The notes under the pieces were generated by a model, which ran no database searches, was not told where the DNA came from, and worked only from the letters and a program-made list of their open reading frames with translations. The position numbers and the translations under genes were made by a program. Shown here piece by piece: positions 37,291 through 49,900 of a DNA stretch of 64,000 nucleotides. Origin of the DNA: Rhea pennata (Eukaryota > Chordata > Aves > Rheiformes > Rheidae); NCBI RefSeq assembly GCF_028389875.1, contig NC_084682.1, forward strand, positions 9,124,001 through 9,188,000. The letters run 5' to 3'. Within the stretch, counting starts at the first letter, position 1, and every line of letters begins with the position of its first letter.

Positions 37291-38880
37291 CACGGGCAGC
37301 AGCCCTCTGGAGGGCTTTTAAAAATATAAAATATTAAAAATCCCCACGTCTCATGCTGCGGGCGTGAAGCAAAGCGCACCCTAGACGTAGACTAGACCAG
37401 TGACTCTGCTGCAGCAGTAATGCCTTTAAAAAGCGTAATCTAAAAGGAGATTGAAACTGAGGCCTGTGAGTCACTAACTAGGCTGAAAAAGCTCGGGAAA
37501 AGAGGAAGGGCAAACTCTTATCTTGTGCCATCGCATACCAAGGTAAGGCAGAGAGACTCGTAACTTCGCGAACGAGATCCTGCATTTGAGTGGTGCGAGT
37601 TAGAACATGCGCCGGAGTCAACCGCCAAGCCTGCCGCACAGGCGGCGAAGGAAACACCACCATACAACGTGCAGCCCCCTGATTTCCTTCAGTAACAGAC
37701 AAACCGCAGCTAATACGATATGAAGAAAAAAAAAAAAAAAAAAAGCTTTTACCCTTTGGCAGTGGAGCAAACGTGGTGCAGAAGGGCTCTGCAGAGGGCC
37801 CGGTGGCGCTTGCTTCGGCCCCGCTCGGCAGCGGTGGTCTCCTGCACGCTGGTGGAAAAGCCAGCCCATGCTCCGTCCCCCTGTGGGCTAATACCAGAAC
37901 GACTCGACTTGTCAAAGTTGATGTCTAGATTAGGTCATTTGGCTTCAGGCTCGTGATACTGCTCTTTCCCTAGATAACTTTTGTTTTAGTTTTGGCTTTT
38001 TGCAAGAAAAGTGGTTTAACTCTGCGTTTGCAGGCTTTGTAGCTATGTCTTTTGACTGACACCTCACCTTGCCGTCAGCATCAGCCTGAGAAAGAGCAGT
38101 GATCAGAATAAAGGGGGAAAAAGAGCAGAGATGCTTCCAAGGCCCCCAAATTAGATGTAACAAATGCTTATACCCATCCGCAGTCAAACAGGAGCTGAAT
38201 CTTGTTGTGCTCTGGAGAGCAGCTCTTGTGTGATACCTAAAGAGCCAAGGGGAGTATTGGCTGTGTTATTTCTGGTTAATATTAAGGGATCCTGGGAGCA
38301 GAATGGGTAACAGCTGAGGTGAGGCTATAGGTTTGGAAGCCATTTCACGGGTTAATGCCTGTTTTTCGTTTTGGGTGAAGATGGGATGCTGGCGTTCCAA
38401 GTTACACTCCAAGTTTGGGAGGTACTTGAACTTACTTCTGGGCCCTGTGGATTTGCTTTTGGTACTTTTGGAAGTGAGCCACCAGTTTGTGGGCCCTTTA
38501 ATAATTTGAATACAGCTTAATTGGCACATAAAGCACCAGAGTAGGAATTAATCCTCACAAATGATGTTTTCCTCACCCCCAGTCCTCCCTTAGCTGATGT
38601 AGGCTGCACTGCCAACGATCCTTACATTAAAGGGCAGAAGAGGAGGCCAAAGTGAGACTTCAAAGGAGACCTGTATGCATCACCTCGAGCAATTTAGCAA
38701 GGAAAACAGCAGGGAAGCTGCTGCCAGTTTGTTCAGGACCTTGTGCAATACACTAAGCAGTATAAGCTCAGTATTTCACTAAGCTCAGCTCAGTGCTGTG
38801 CTTCCATCTGCTTGCCAAAGGGGGAAGTCTCTTGTATCTATTTTCCTTATCATATGCCCCTAAATCCAGCTGGTCTTGTT

Positions 38881-38911
<31 letters not shown>

Positions 38912-41900
38912 GGTTTGTTTGCACATTTATTGATTTGTTTGTTTTCCAGGCTCGAGAACCAGCAGAGCTTTGAGGTGATTCGGTCCCGTTCTAGTGAGTA
39001 TGCTGGTTGCGTGCCCCTTGAGGCATGCGGCCAAGGGCCCCTTGGCAGGCTGTGGCATGCCGACGTGCCTCTCTTTCTACGTCAGAAGCCTGCAGTGCAC
39101 AGAACGGCAAACATTGCTCTAAAAATAAAAAGATGACCTCAAAACCAGACTGCCCAACAACACAAGACAAGTTTTCAAAGCAGCCTTAGATGCTTGTAGG
39201 GATGTGAATTCCTTATGCCAAAGAAGTTATCTTCACATTGAAAGTAAATCACCAAACCAGTGTCACTGGAACACAATAGCTTATTAACTTCGGCTGTTCA
39301 AAATCCTCTGCTCCCCCTGTGAAAAACGGCAGGGTGGGATGAACCTGAATTGATAAGTGTGACTCATTTATTGTTGCCCTCCTGCTGCTTCCTGCCACAA
39401 ATTTGCTTACATGCTGACCTCTAATTTTTTTCATCCTGAAGCAAGCTGCTAACAGGGCAGGTAGCAAATGTCACCATCTCCAGTCTGGCTACCGCAAAGC
39501 AGCCGTGCGAGGCTGCTGCCACCGCAGTGGAGCCTGGTGGGGCTGAGCCCTGTGCGCACCAGCAAGGCTTTGCTCCAGTTCCACGGAGGGACGGTGGCTG
39601 CAACCAAAGTTCACGCGCTAGTAGTGCATCTGCAATTGTAAGGGAAGGGTGTTGAAGTGTAGAAGAGGCCACCAAATGAAGCAGGGTTGGGGCAGATTAG
39701 GAAACAAGATAGCGATTAAGACTATAGCTTCCGCTGATGTGTATTTGTTAGCTCTGCTGGCATTATAGACCCAGTCTTTTTTGTTTGTTTGTTTCCGGTC
39801 TTGGCCCATTGTATGCTTTTGAGGATTTATTTGGAAGCTATTTCAGTATACCCTAGATAAATGCTTGCCAATACTTGAAAATCATGTAGGTTTGATGCTC
39901 AGTGTTCATTTTAAAACATCTGCTGCTGCCGTAATCCTAACATCTGGTTTTGTTCTTAGTGCTAGCTACAACGAGAAGGCTAGAACAAATTAAGGAAGCA
40001 GAAAACTTACCAGTGACAAGGTAGGTAAAAAAAGTGAAACAAAACCTAGCTATCAAGCCAAGGCTGGATGAAGTTTACCCAAAATATGGGTATGTTCAGG
40101 ATTTGGGATTGGGTTCTGTATCCTATAGATCTGGCTTGGGCTATACTGAATTTATGGCCAGTCCATAGTGGTTTTAGTCTTTTTCTGACTTTTCTTCAGT
40201 CTAACTGAATTCTACTAGTAACTATTTAAATCAGAAGCAAAGAAATGAGCTGTCACTATACAGAACATGCACATAATGAAAAAGGAACTGGTGGTCTTTG
40301 CTTATAACCAGTTTAACATGAGAAATCTCATTCTTCCCCTGCTGCAATATCCAGGCAAAGTTATTCCCATACTGGGGTTTTATACGAAACTCTTCAGATT
40401 CCACTGATTGGTGTGTTAAAAACTCTCAGGGAGTTTCATTGAACATCCTCCTTGCTTAGTCATTGCTATAATTTGTAATATCTGAGACAGTTTGATCAGA
40501 CCTAGGCTTTTAGCTTCCTTTTGCTCTGAGTCCAAGCCATGAGCAGATGCACAGCAGTGGCTTTCTCTCTTTCAGGAAAAACAATGAGGAACTCAATACC
40601 GCGTGTCGTATTGGAAGTGGTAAGTATTTCTACCAAGATGGTCGTCTATTTAAAGCTCTGTCAGTCTACACTGGAGTGGGGGAAGTAGTTGATGCAAAAT
40701 TCAGAAATGGGAACATTGCAAATCTCTGCTCATTTATATGATTTTAGTGATGGCTGGAAGCTCCCAGCAGCTTCAAAAAACGGAGCCTCCAAGGGATGTT
40801 TGTTTGCTGCCAGCACCCAGGCCTTGGGCAGGGCATGGTGAGAGGTAATCTTGGAAACAAGCTGGGCAATGAGAAAGTTAATTCCTGTTATTAGTACCTG
40901 CCCATTATACTTGTGGCTGGTCTATCCAGGGGCAGCTGATAAGAACTAGCCATGATTTGACTTTAAAACTCAGTGGCTGTCCCCCAGCCCTGAGGTGTGT
41001 GCATGGGGGTGGCTCACTTGTGGTCCATGCTGGGGTGGCCACGGCCTGCATGGCCCGCAGCTCTGCCGCATGGGAGTTAGACAGCAAGTGCTTGGCCGCA
41101 CCAGCAGCCCGCTGCTCTGTGTGCGTGGTAGCTTGGGCAGTCCCATGGAGGTGAAGAGCTGCACAGAGGAAGAGCGACTAAAGTCAAAACGTTTGGTGGC
41201 TCCATCATCTAGCTTGTCCCAGGGCTTCTGTAATATAAACCTATGTTTTCTTCCAGGGCACAGGGCTGAATCCAGGTACCAGAACTTCCTGAAAGGTAAA
41301 TGCTGCAACCGCACGACGGGGATGAGTGTTCAGGGGCCGAAGTGCTGGAAGGAACTGCTGCTGCTGAAACCAGGAGAAGTTGCTCTTGCACAGGCAGGGA
41401 GTGGGGCTGGCTGTAAGGGAACACCTGGCAGGGAGCACATCATGGAGGGTCTGGTGCTACCCCGTAAATCCCACATCTGTGCATGGCTGGTGTTACCAAG
41501 AAGGTGCGTGCAGGAGAGCATTCCTTGTGGGCGCTCAGCTCCTGCCCCAGGGGAGGAAGACCCTGGGGATTTGCTGTGGCGCATGGATCCAGTGCGGCTG
41601 AACACTTTGCTCCTGCCACTGAGCGCAGGTGGAGCGTTTCGTTTTAGTCCGTTTGGGATCACTGGAGAGGTCATGCCTGGCCAGGTGGGGATGCCAGGCC
41701 GTGCTTGTCTTTCCCAAACCAGGGAAGGATGTTCCTCGTCTCTGTATCAGTGGTCAGGAGCTGTCTGCGGGAAGCAGTGAGTCTGGGTTTTCTCCAGGCC
41801 GGTGACAATGCTGGGAGCTGCTGCCTGCCCCCATCACGTGCAACTCCTGTGCCCAGCCTCACCAGCAAAACCACTCAGCTCTGCCTGTGGACAGGCTTTG

Positions 41901-44900
41901 GGACTCTGTCGGAGATCTTGGGCTGCTGGGGACCTCTGCTGCCACCACAGCTGTGGTGTTTGGTGCCTGGGGCTTGAAGTTAGGCATGGTACCATGTCCT
42001 AATGACAGACTGTTTGTCCTTGCAGAAGACTGCCTACAAGAGGATGCTGCCTACGTGTAAGTCTCTCAACCTCCAGCCCCTGCACACTGAAGACAACTAG
42101 AGGGGCAGAGAGTGGCTGCCACATGCCCCTGGAATGGGGCAAGCAGAGTTGAGACACGGGCATCGCAGCTGTGAGCGGGGCGTGCTGTTTGGCCCGCGGC
42201 GGCCCTTGGGCAGACGGAGCTAATGGAAACATTTCTTTTTGCAGTGACCCAATATCCTTTGATTACTACAACTGCGTGAAGTTCCTCACGCCACCGAATG
42301 GTAAGGTCACGATGCAGGCAAGCCTGGCATCTCCTGCAGCAGCCAGCCCTGGCCGGTCAGGCTCTCCTGCGGACTCTGGGGTGCCTGTAACATTTTCCTT
42401 TTCTAGATTTGTGCTTTGTCACCTCATGACCTGAAGCACACCTGAGTCAAAAGGTGCTTTAGTTAAGGAGTGTAGCTGTGTCTCTGGGCATTAGGGGTGA
42501 AGAGCCATCATAAACTAGGGAGAGAAACGTAAGCTCCCTGGAAAAGCCAGGACGTATCTCAGGGCAATGTGCATGCGCCATCTGCCAGTGGTGGTTGCGT
42601 TCAGGGCTCAGCAAGAGCAGAGCCACAGGCACCCACTGGGGTCTGCGTGGGGGAATCCCACTGCAGGCGCAGGACATCTGCGCCTTTCTCAAGGTCGCAG
42701 CCACCAGGGCCACCAATGCAAAAGCAATGGGTGCAAAAGCAGTCAGGGATTTGTGGTGCAGACCCACACGCTGTCACATAGTCACATCCTGCTCTGTCAT
42801 TAGTGTGCTGAAAGGACAGTGACAGAAAGAGTTGCTAAAGCTACAGCAAAGTGGTGTGAGATAGTATCCTTGTGTTTTTTTTATTTTAGTTATTTATTTA
42901 ACAGTGAAAGTCTGGGGCAGCAGGCTGCACGTTGCTGCATGGTGGAAGTGTTTGGTGCAGGCTGGAATGATGGCTAGCACCACAGGGGGGTTCGGAAAGG
43001 GTTTACAGACCTGCAGGGTCCTGCACAGACACTCAGGAAATGGTGCATCCTCTCCCAAGAGATATTCATCCGAACGAGGCCTTCAAATACTTCGTGTTCC
43101 CGGTTTATGAAACTAGTAAATGAAGATGGTTTTGTGTCCTTTAGCAATCTGAACGCTTTTGAAGCAGCTGCGGAAGTAACTGTAGGGTTGTGTCAGTGTG
43201 TGGTCGGTATGGCACTGGTGTGGGCAGTGTGCTCGGCTGACTTGCACCCCCACCCCGAGCAACATGTTTTTGGGAAGCCAGCCCTCATCACACTGCACTG
43301 GCGGTCCCTCTGCACCATTGCTGGCATGAGCCGAGGCCATGAGCCCAGCGCATCTGCCCGCCAGCACTCAGCCAGTTTTGGACAAAAGTGGAAGTATGCT
43401 GGGCGGCAGCAGCAGCTGTGCTTACCCCATCTGCAAAACCTTTCTAGTTTAAGCGCCGTGACTGCCTCAACTGTTGGAGCTTCGGTTACATTTTCAGCAT
43501 CTGTGGATATAAGTTTTGAGGTAGCAACATGTTAGTAGTCAGTCATGTGGTTTAACTGTCCAAGAGAGCTGAAATAACCAGCACCATACCAAGGTACTTG
43601 TGTGGTTTTTTTTTTTTGTGTGTGTTTTTTTTGTTGTTGTTGTTGTTTTTTGTTTTTTTTTTTTTTTCTTTTAAAGAGACATTGGCTCCAGATGCTATTA
43701 GGTTCATGTCTTTAGGAGCAGCACACTGCTGGTGTGTGGCAGATGTCTCTCTGCGTGACAGTGCTAGCTCCAGCAGCCCTTGCACTGGTGGTGCCAGAGC
43801 CCACTGGGAGCCCCATCCTTGTTGCTGCAGGCACTGTGCCGTGTCCACTGCTTTGGTGGAGTGTTTGTTCGAAGAGCAGAGCTGAGCGAACACAGGGTGG
43901 TGCAGGGACGGAGTGGAGCTGGAAGGGCAATGAAGCCATTTGCCGGAGAGCCGTGTCATCAGAGGTGCCCCATTCAAAAGCCAGCAGCTCTTTTGTGTGT
44001 ATCGTGTGGTCATGGGTTTAACTTGGACCAGAACCTGGCCTTGCGGTGGGAGGCTTTGCTCTGAGTGATGAATCAGGGTTTGGCTGGAGTGGTTGAGTAC
44101 TGTGGACAAAGCGCCATGCATGCAACTGCAGCAGGATCAAGTCTCTGCTCTGCCCCATACATCCCATGTGACCTTGGACAAGTGTCTTTACACCTCCATA
44201 TCTCAGTTTCTTCTCAGAAGCTGAGGATAAGCCCAAGAAAATGCCACAGTCACTAGCTTAGTGACCAGGAAAGAAAACCCTACCCTAACTGTAAATAGCC
44301 CTTTTCTATAGACAGGTGATACCAAAGCCCTGCAGATGCTTTCCATGTCACCTGTACTTTAAATCCTTTTCCTTCTTTCTTCTTTTTGCCAGAAGAAGAG
44401 GAGGATTCCTATTCCTATCAAAATGTCATCATTGGAACATCTCACAGCTCTGATTCAGGTAAGTGTCTTGCTGTCATGATTCATGTGTGTTGTACAAAGG
44501 TGTCTAGAAGCCCAGACATGGACCAAGACTTGCTCAGTTAAGGGAAAAATGACTCCTTCAGAGACAGACCCAGCTCTTTACATGAATCCCATGCTGGGAA
44601 ATCCTGTATGCAGGTGACTGGAGCAGGAAGAGGCACAATTGGAACAAAACAGGCCTGGAATATTTCCCCTTTCTATAGGAAAATACACCATAGTGACACC
44701 TTGTCAGCTGTCAGTTTATCTCTGAGCTTTGACTTGGAAGTCTCTGGAGCAATCCAGGAGCTTTGGCATCCTCATTGCATCTCTAGTTCTTTCAGTGGTG
44801 TTATAGGAAGATTTATTGTAGTTTCAGACCCCAGTCTGAGATTTCTCATCACTTCCAGCCTGAGAAGGCTGCAGCCATTGAGCCACTGGAGCATGGCGTT

Positions 44901-46368
44901 GGACCATAGTCTCTGCTTAAGGGCTTTGAACTTCTGTCCTGGGATGTTGCTGTCAAAACAGGAAGTCAGTTTGGTTTCCTTCAGTGAATTAACACAGTAT
45001 TTTCTGCACTGATAAACCCTACACCTGCTCTTGTATGTACACTTGCTTTGTATGGTGTGATTAGAGGAAGCAAGAGTAGCGGGAGTCGCTCTGACCCCTG
45101 TCCAAGCCTGCAAAAACCAAGACACATGGTTAGGACTGGAAAATAGATGAGGCAGCATCAGGAGACCTGCAGCAGGACGGCTGCAGCCTGGACAGCCATA
45201 GCCATGTGCCTGGCTGGAAACTCAGCCATGTGTCCATCACTGGCTGAGGTGGTAGGAGGGGGTTTCACAGAGACCCATTTTTAGTCCATTTGCTGTTTCA
45301 CATCATTCTGTCCAAACTTTTCTTAGTCACAGATGACACAGGAGACTATGAGAACAGCGCAGCAATACATATATGGAAACTCCAGCAAGTGGAAGGTATG
45401 TTCTCAACAGCTATTTACTATTTATGGATAGGGCTCATGGGTACAGTGCCATTGTATTAGACCAGTATAGATCATGATGATGCAGACATCACCCCCATCC
45501 TGAGGTGTTTTTTCCTCAGTCATCCATGATAGACATCTAAGGTCATGTGCAAATTACTACACACACTTGCAGCTGAACTTTGACATCTGCTCTGATGGTG
45601 ACCTGGTGTTTCTGGTACTTCCCAGTAGCTAAGCCTAAGATCTGACCACAAGCTGCTACAGAAGAATGTCACTATCGTATTTTATATCCTCTTAAATTTT
45701 GAACGACTTCTGATACAAACTCTGCCTTGTTCTGTAATCCCCTAAGACAAAGAAATGTACAACATGAATATTTAGTGTCACCAGTGTCAATACTGTGAAT
45801 ATCCTGAAATGATTATTTGTATTATTTCTTAAGATAACTTTTAAACAACAGAGTTTAATCTAACATGGGGTTTCCTGTGAAGCATAGGGGTAGCCTGGCC
45901 TGGGAGATGCTGGTGAATGCATATGTGTATATTTAAGAGCTTTCTGTGTCTGGTGTGGAAGGTGCCTAAGCAAACTGATTCTTGTTATCCTGTTTGTGCA
46001 CTCTCTGTGTACTCTCTAGACTAAATGCAAGTTCATGTGTTTGGCTCTGAAAAACTCTGTCCAAAATACCTGCTCACAGAATGTTTGCAAGTTTGTTATG
46101 ACCGTGTTGGAGCGCTTTCAAGGAAATCTTGACACTGTGATATGGCGTTTTTTATCCCAGACACAGAAACATGTTGACAATGAATGCTGAAAATACTGGT
46201 GGGATGCACTGTATGCATATGGTGTGCATGTGCATTTAGATCAACCTACTTATTGATCAGTACTTTCCTGTATTAACAACTCTGAATACAGAAAGCCAGG
46301 ATGATGAGCCAGATTATGTTAACACGGACCCCGATTCAGGCTTTGCACCTCTGTCAAAGCAAAGGTAA
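36956..46368 (+). CDS. LAT2: LAT2 (NTAL/LAB), linker for activation of T-cells family member 2
   Basis: Coding exons: 36956-37043, 37146-37185, 38950-38993, 39960-40020, 40576-40619, 41257-41295, 42026-42056, 42245-42300, 44393-44458, 45327-45395, 46292-46368. They give 615 bases and 204 aa, against 243 in human, with all phases consistent. The short N-terminus leads into a membrane helix (about residues 6-24) and a CVRC palmitoylation-type motif at 23-26, as in human (LCVRC). The cytoplasmic tail carries pYxN GRB2-type sites: Y100 (SRYQN), Y123, Y143 (YQNV), Y164 (YENS) and Y188 (DYVN). The last three match the three known GRB2 sites of human LAT2. YVDPI at 115-119 matches human YIDPI. The protein is a raft adaptor phosphorylated by SYK/LYN downstream of B-cell, Fc and KIT receptors. 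The last codons AGG TAA also resemble a splice donor, so a further 3' exon is possible but not needed. Confidence 0.95.
37724..37744. repeat. Poly(A) simple repeat in LAT2 intron 2
   Basis: This is an almost pure A run of about 21 bases within intron 2 of LAT2. No retroelement body is recognised next to it. Confidence 0.8.
38883..38910. repeat. T28 tract just upstream of LAT2 exon 3
   Basis: This uninterrupted run of 28 T ends in AGG at 38911-38913, 38 bases before the true exon 3 acceptor (AG at 38948-38949). It looks like a strong polypyrimidine tract with its own decoy AG. Confidence 0.9.
43602..43677. repeat. T-rich/(TTG)n simple repeat in LAT2 intron 8
   Basis: This block consists of T runs broken by GTGTGTG and (GTT)n units. 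It has low complexity and is possibly a decayed poly(T) tail. Confidence 0.85.
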
Positions 46369-46926
46369 CGAGACCAAACGTTTAATGCATTTCCTTGGGG
46401 GGGTGAGGAGGAAGATTGTGTGTATTGCTAGGAATGACTGGTACTCACAGCAAGGAGAGCACTTGTGGTGCTTTGCAGCCCTGCTGTTGGGTATTGCTCA
46501 CCAGCCATGTCAGACAGTCTTCAGCAGCCCACGGGGCTGTACAGGAAGCAGGTCTGTTCCCCAAGTACTCCCCAGCCTGCTCTCTGCCATGCTACCTCTT
46601 TGTCTGGTGCCAAGCCGCATAGTGCAGACTGTGGAGACAAATTTGTCCAAGCTGACGTCCCAGCGCTGCCTTTCTCCAACACACAGGAATTCAAAGGTGC
46701 TTTAGAGCAGCTTTGGGCAGCTCTGTGGCCAACGGAGCCTCGTGCTGCAACGTGTTGCAGACAGGAACCCCCAGACTCCTCTGGTTTGTGCAGCTCAAAG
46801 GAAGAGCGCCTTAAGGGACTCCCTGGGCTCAGCTGAGTGCTAGCTGCTCTGATAATACTGCATATCCTGCCCTGTTTTCAGCAGTAACCTGGTGTTGATG
46901 ATACAGAATTATACCAGGCAGTTAAA

Positions 46927-46932
46927 AATAAA
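46927..46932 (+). terminator. Poly(A) signal AATAAA of LAT2
   Basis: This AATAAA lies about 560 bases past the LAT2 stop codon and is the best-placed one seen. It predicts a 3'UTR of about 0.58 kb. Confidence 0.55.
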
Positions 46933-46949
46933 ACTTGCTGCAGAAAGAG

Positions 46950-49900
46950 TTCATGGTACTAAATGAGCGAATGATAAAATGCAATGTCTGTAAACATATG
47001 GTAAAGTACAGAAGAAAAAACAACCCCAGATATACCATGCACAGCGTTAGGTTCTGCATCAGCTTTACAGCTCAGAAGAAGCTCTTGGAGTCTTTGTGGA
47101 TAGTTCTCAGCAAACATCTACCGAGCTCTCAGCAGTCATCAAAAAAACTGACATATGTATGTTAGAAAGGAAAAGAGGAAAATACCTCACCGCTGTGCTG
47201 ATGTATACATCTGTGGTGTCTCCATATCCTCGTTAGTGTGTAGTGTTTGCCACCCTGCTCCAGACTGGCTGAGGACTCCAGCTGTGAAATCTACTGGGGC
47301 AGTATCAGCCAGTGTTTCTTGCTTTTGCTACAAGTGCCAAACTGTGAGCACCCATGGTGAGCAGACACCACCCAATGAGATTTTTCTGAAGCCATGCAAA
47401 ATATTTAAGAATTCTCACAGCCATCCAAAGAATAGTCACACTAGCCTACATGTTTCAGCATTTGCTTTGAACTTTAGCATTTTGTCCCTGGCAGCATTAA
47501 CTCTTACTTGCAGAGAATTTGCTAGATGGGAAGCTGCAACAGAGGCAGGTTGTATGTTTTGGTCAAGGACTTCAGCATATGCTATCACTCATGGCATGCA
47601 AGTCACTTCCCAACACCACATGCACATGGTCTTGCTGATTATACCCTGCCCAGGGAGGGGAACATCTGCCTGGGCAACAAATACAGCTCAGGGTGCTAAT
47701 GCCTCCTCCCTGAGCAAGCTGAAAGTGGGAACCAGCCTCAGAAACGTTGTCCCTGCCGCAGCAGTACTGCACTGCTAAGTTTCTCTCTCTGCTTTAGTTG
47801 GAGCAAGTGAAAACAATATTGTAAAAATGGATTGTTTCAGATAGAGTTGTAGAGAAGAATCCTTTTGGAAGGTGTTTATGGAATTGCCAGGTATTCTGTT
47901 AGCTAAATATATGGAGAGGAGGAAGCTAGATACTCCATGAAAATAAGAAAAATGCCGCAGGGTAACTTTTCTAAGCTGTTCTGCATGTATTTCTCATCCA
48001 CAGAGAAATTTCAAGGATGAGGGGATTACCCTTCTGTGTTAGTCACAGCATGGTCATTCAGCTTTCTGATCTGATAATGGCTGTGCAGTGCTGGACACTC
48101 TGGGCTGCTCTATTTGCTGTTTGTAACAGAGTGTGCCTACCTCATTTGGAGGTTTGGGGAAAACAGAGCAACAGTCAGAACCGATAGATGCCCAGCATGT
48201 TTAGCAATGCTACTGCAGTGGCCCTCCTGACTTTCTGGAGAGCAAATATCGAAGCAGCATGGGATTACCACAAAAGTACCCCCCAAATGCGATAAATGGG
48301 GCTGGGCAGGTAGAAGAGGGAGGAATAACTGTCCTATGAAGTGCTGGTGGTACAGATTTCCCGGGAAAACCTCCAGTTGTAAATTCTAGCAGTGTGTTAT
48401 TGTGGCAATATCTATAAACAGCTTATGAAAGCTCTGCAAATAAATTAAATTTGCCAGTTCACTTTTTGCTGATATAATACCTCCTTTACAGTTTTTGCTA
48501 GCACAGTAATGCTGTAAACCAGCCTCCCCACCCCCATCCAACAAGCAAATGCCAATACAAGTTTTCAGTACAAAGGACTGGCTGACATGGAAGCTCTCCA
48601 CCAAGGGAGGATGGATTCTTAAATGGGCTTCTGGCATCTTGAGACTCTTTGCACTCCTCAGGGATAACCATCAGGCAGTGTGACTGGGGCATCTGCTTAG
48701 ATTTTAAAAATTTTATAGCACTTCGGAAATATACTTCACTACCAACCACTAAAAATAAAATGTAACAGGCAGCAGAGTTAAGGTGAAAGTGGGCATTCAA
48801 AGTCAGCAGACTTACTTTCCCCTCCCTCCTCTTATTTCAAGAACATCGCATAAAATCTGAAGTCTTTTGCCAAGCTGTAAGAGCATCCCCAGCAAACATG
48901 TGTATAAAAGGGAGGCTTTGATACTGCCGTGAAATCTTTTCTCCAGATTGTGCCCAAGATCATTTAGAAGGGATGCAGCTGAAGGGAAGGAATACTCTGC
49001 TTGAAGTCCCGCAACATTTCAACTGCGAACATGTAACCGGAGAAAGCACTCTGCCCAGCAGCGAATTCTGGCTGATCAACGCAGCAGTTACCAGGGGCAA
49101 ACCAAGAGCTCGTTATCCTGTCTCATTTCCCTGCACATCTACGCGACAGAGCATGGCTAGTCTGTGCAAAGTTTTCTCCTGTCAAGCATGAAATGAATCT
49201 CCAAATTACTGAGCGGTAATGTGGTCAACTGCTTAATTTGTCAGGCCGAGTCATGCAAGATGCTATTAAAACATAAGGATTATGATTCTGATTTAGTTCC
49301 TACACTCTCCTACCGAAGCTGGAACCTGCAAGGAGAGGTTTTATGACAGCTTTGTTTGGAGCTAAATGAGACACCAAAATGTTCGCAAAAGCTAAGGACT
49401 AAAGAGGATTAAATCCTTGCTTTATCCACAGCTAGTAACGCACAGTATTTATCTACGGCAGTTCTCCCTGTGCTTTGGTATCTGTTTTACAGCAATACAA
49501 AGACACTGTAAGAACTGAGAAGGTATGATTTGTTACTGTCAGCTTCGAAAATTGCACCAGTCTTTCAGAATTGCTGTAGGAACATCAGACCTGGAACTTA
49601 ACTCTTGTCTCTTAAGCCCTGATGCACAGATTTGTCACTGCTGTCCTACTTATTTATTAAAAGTGAAAAGCCTCCAAAGAAAATTCAGTTTTTTATTACA
49701 GTTTAATATGATGCACATGGTGTCTTTTTGACTGGATGAGGCAGGCTGAAATGGGAGCCTGTGTAGCAATGATATAGAATAGTGTGTAGGGTCCTACTAA
49801 GAGGAAAAAAATAGCTCCTTTAAAGCCTTGTTTCTCAAAATTGCTTTAGAAAGCTCCTGTGCTTCAAGAAAGGGCATGGCTTACCCTGCAAATCCCCATT

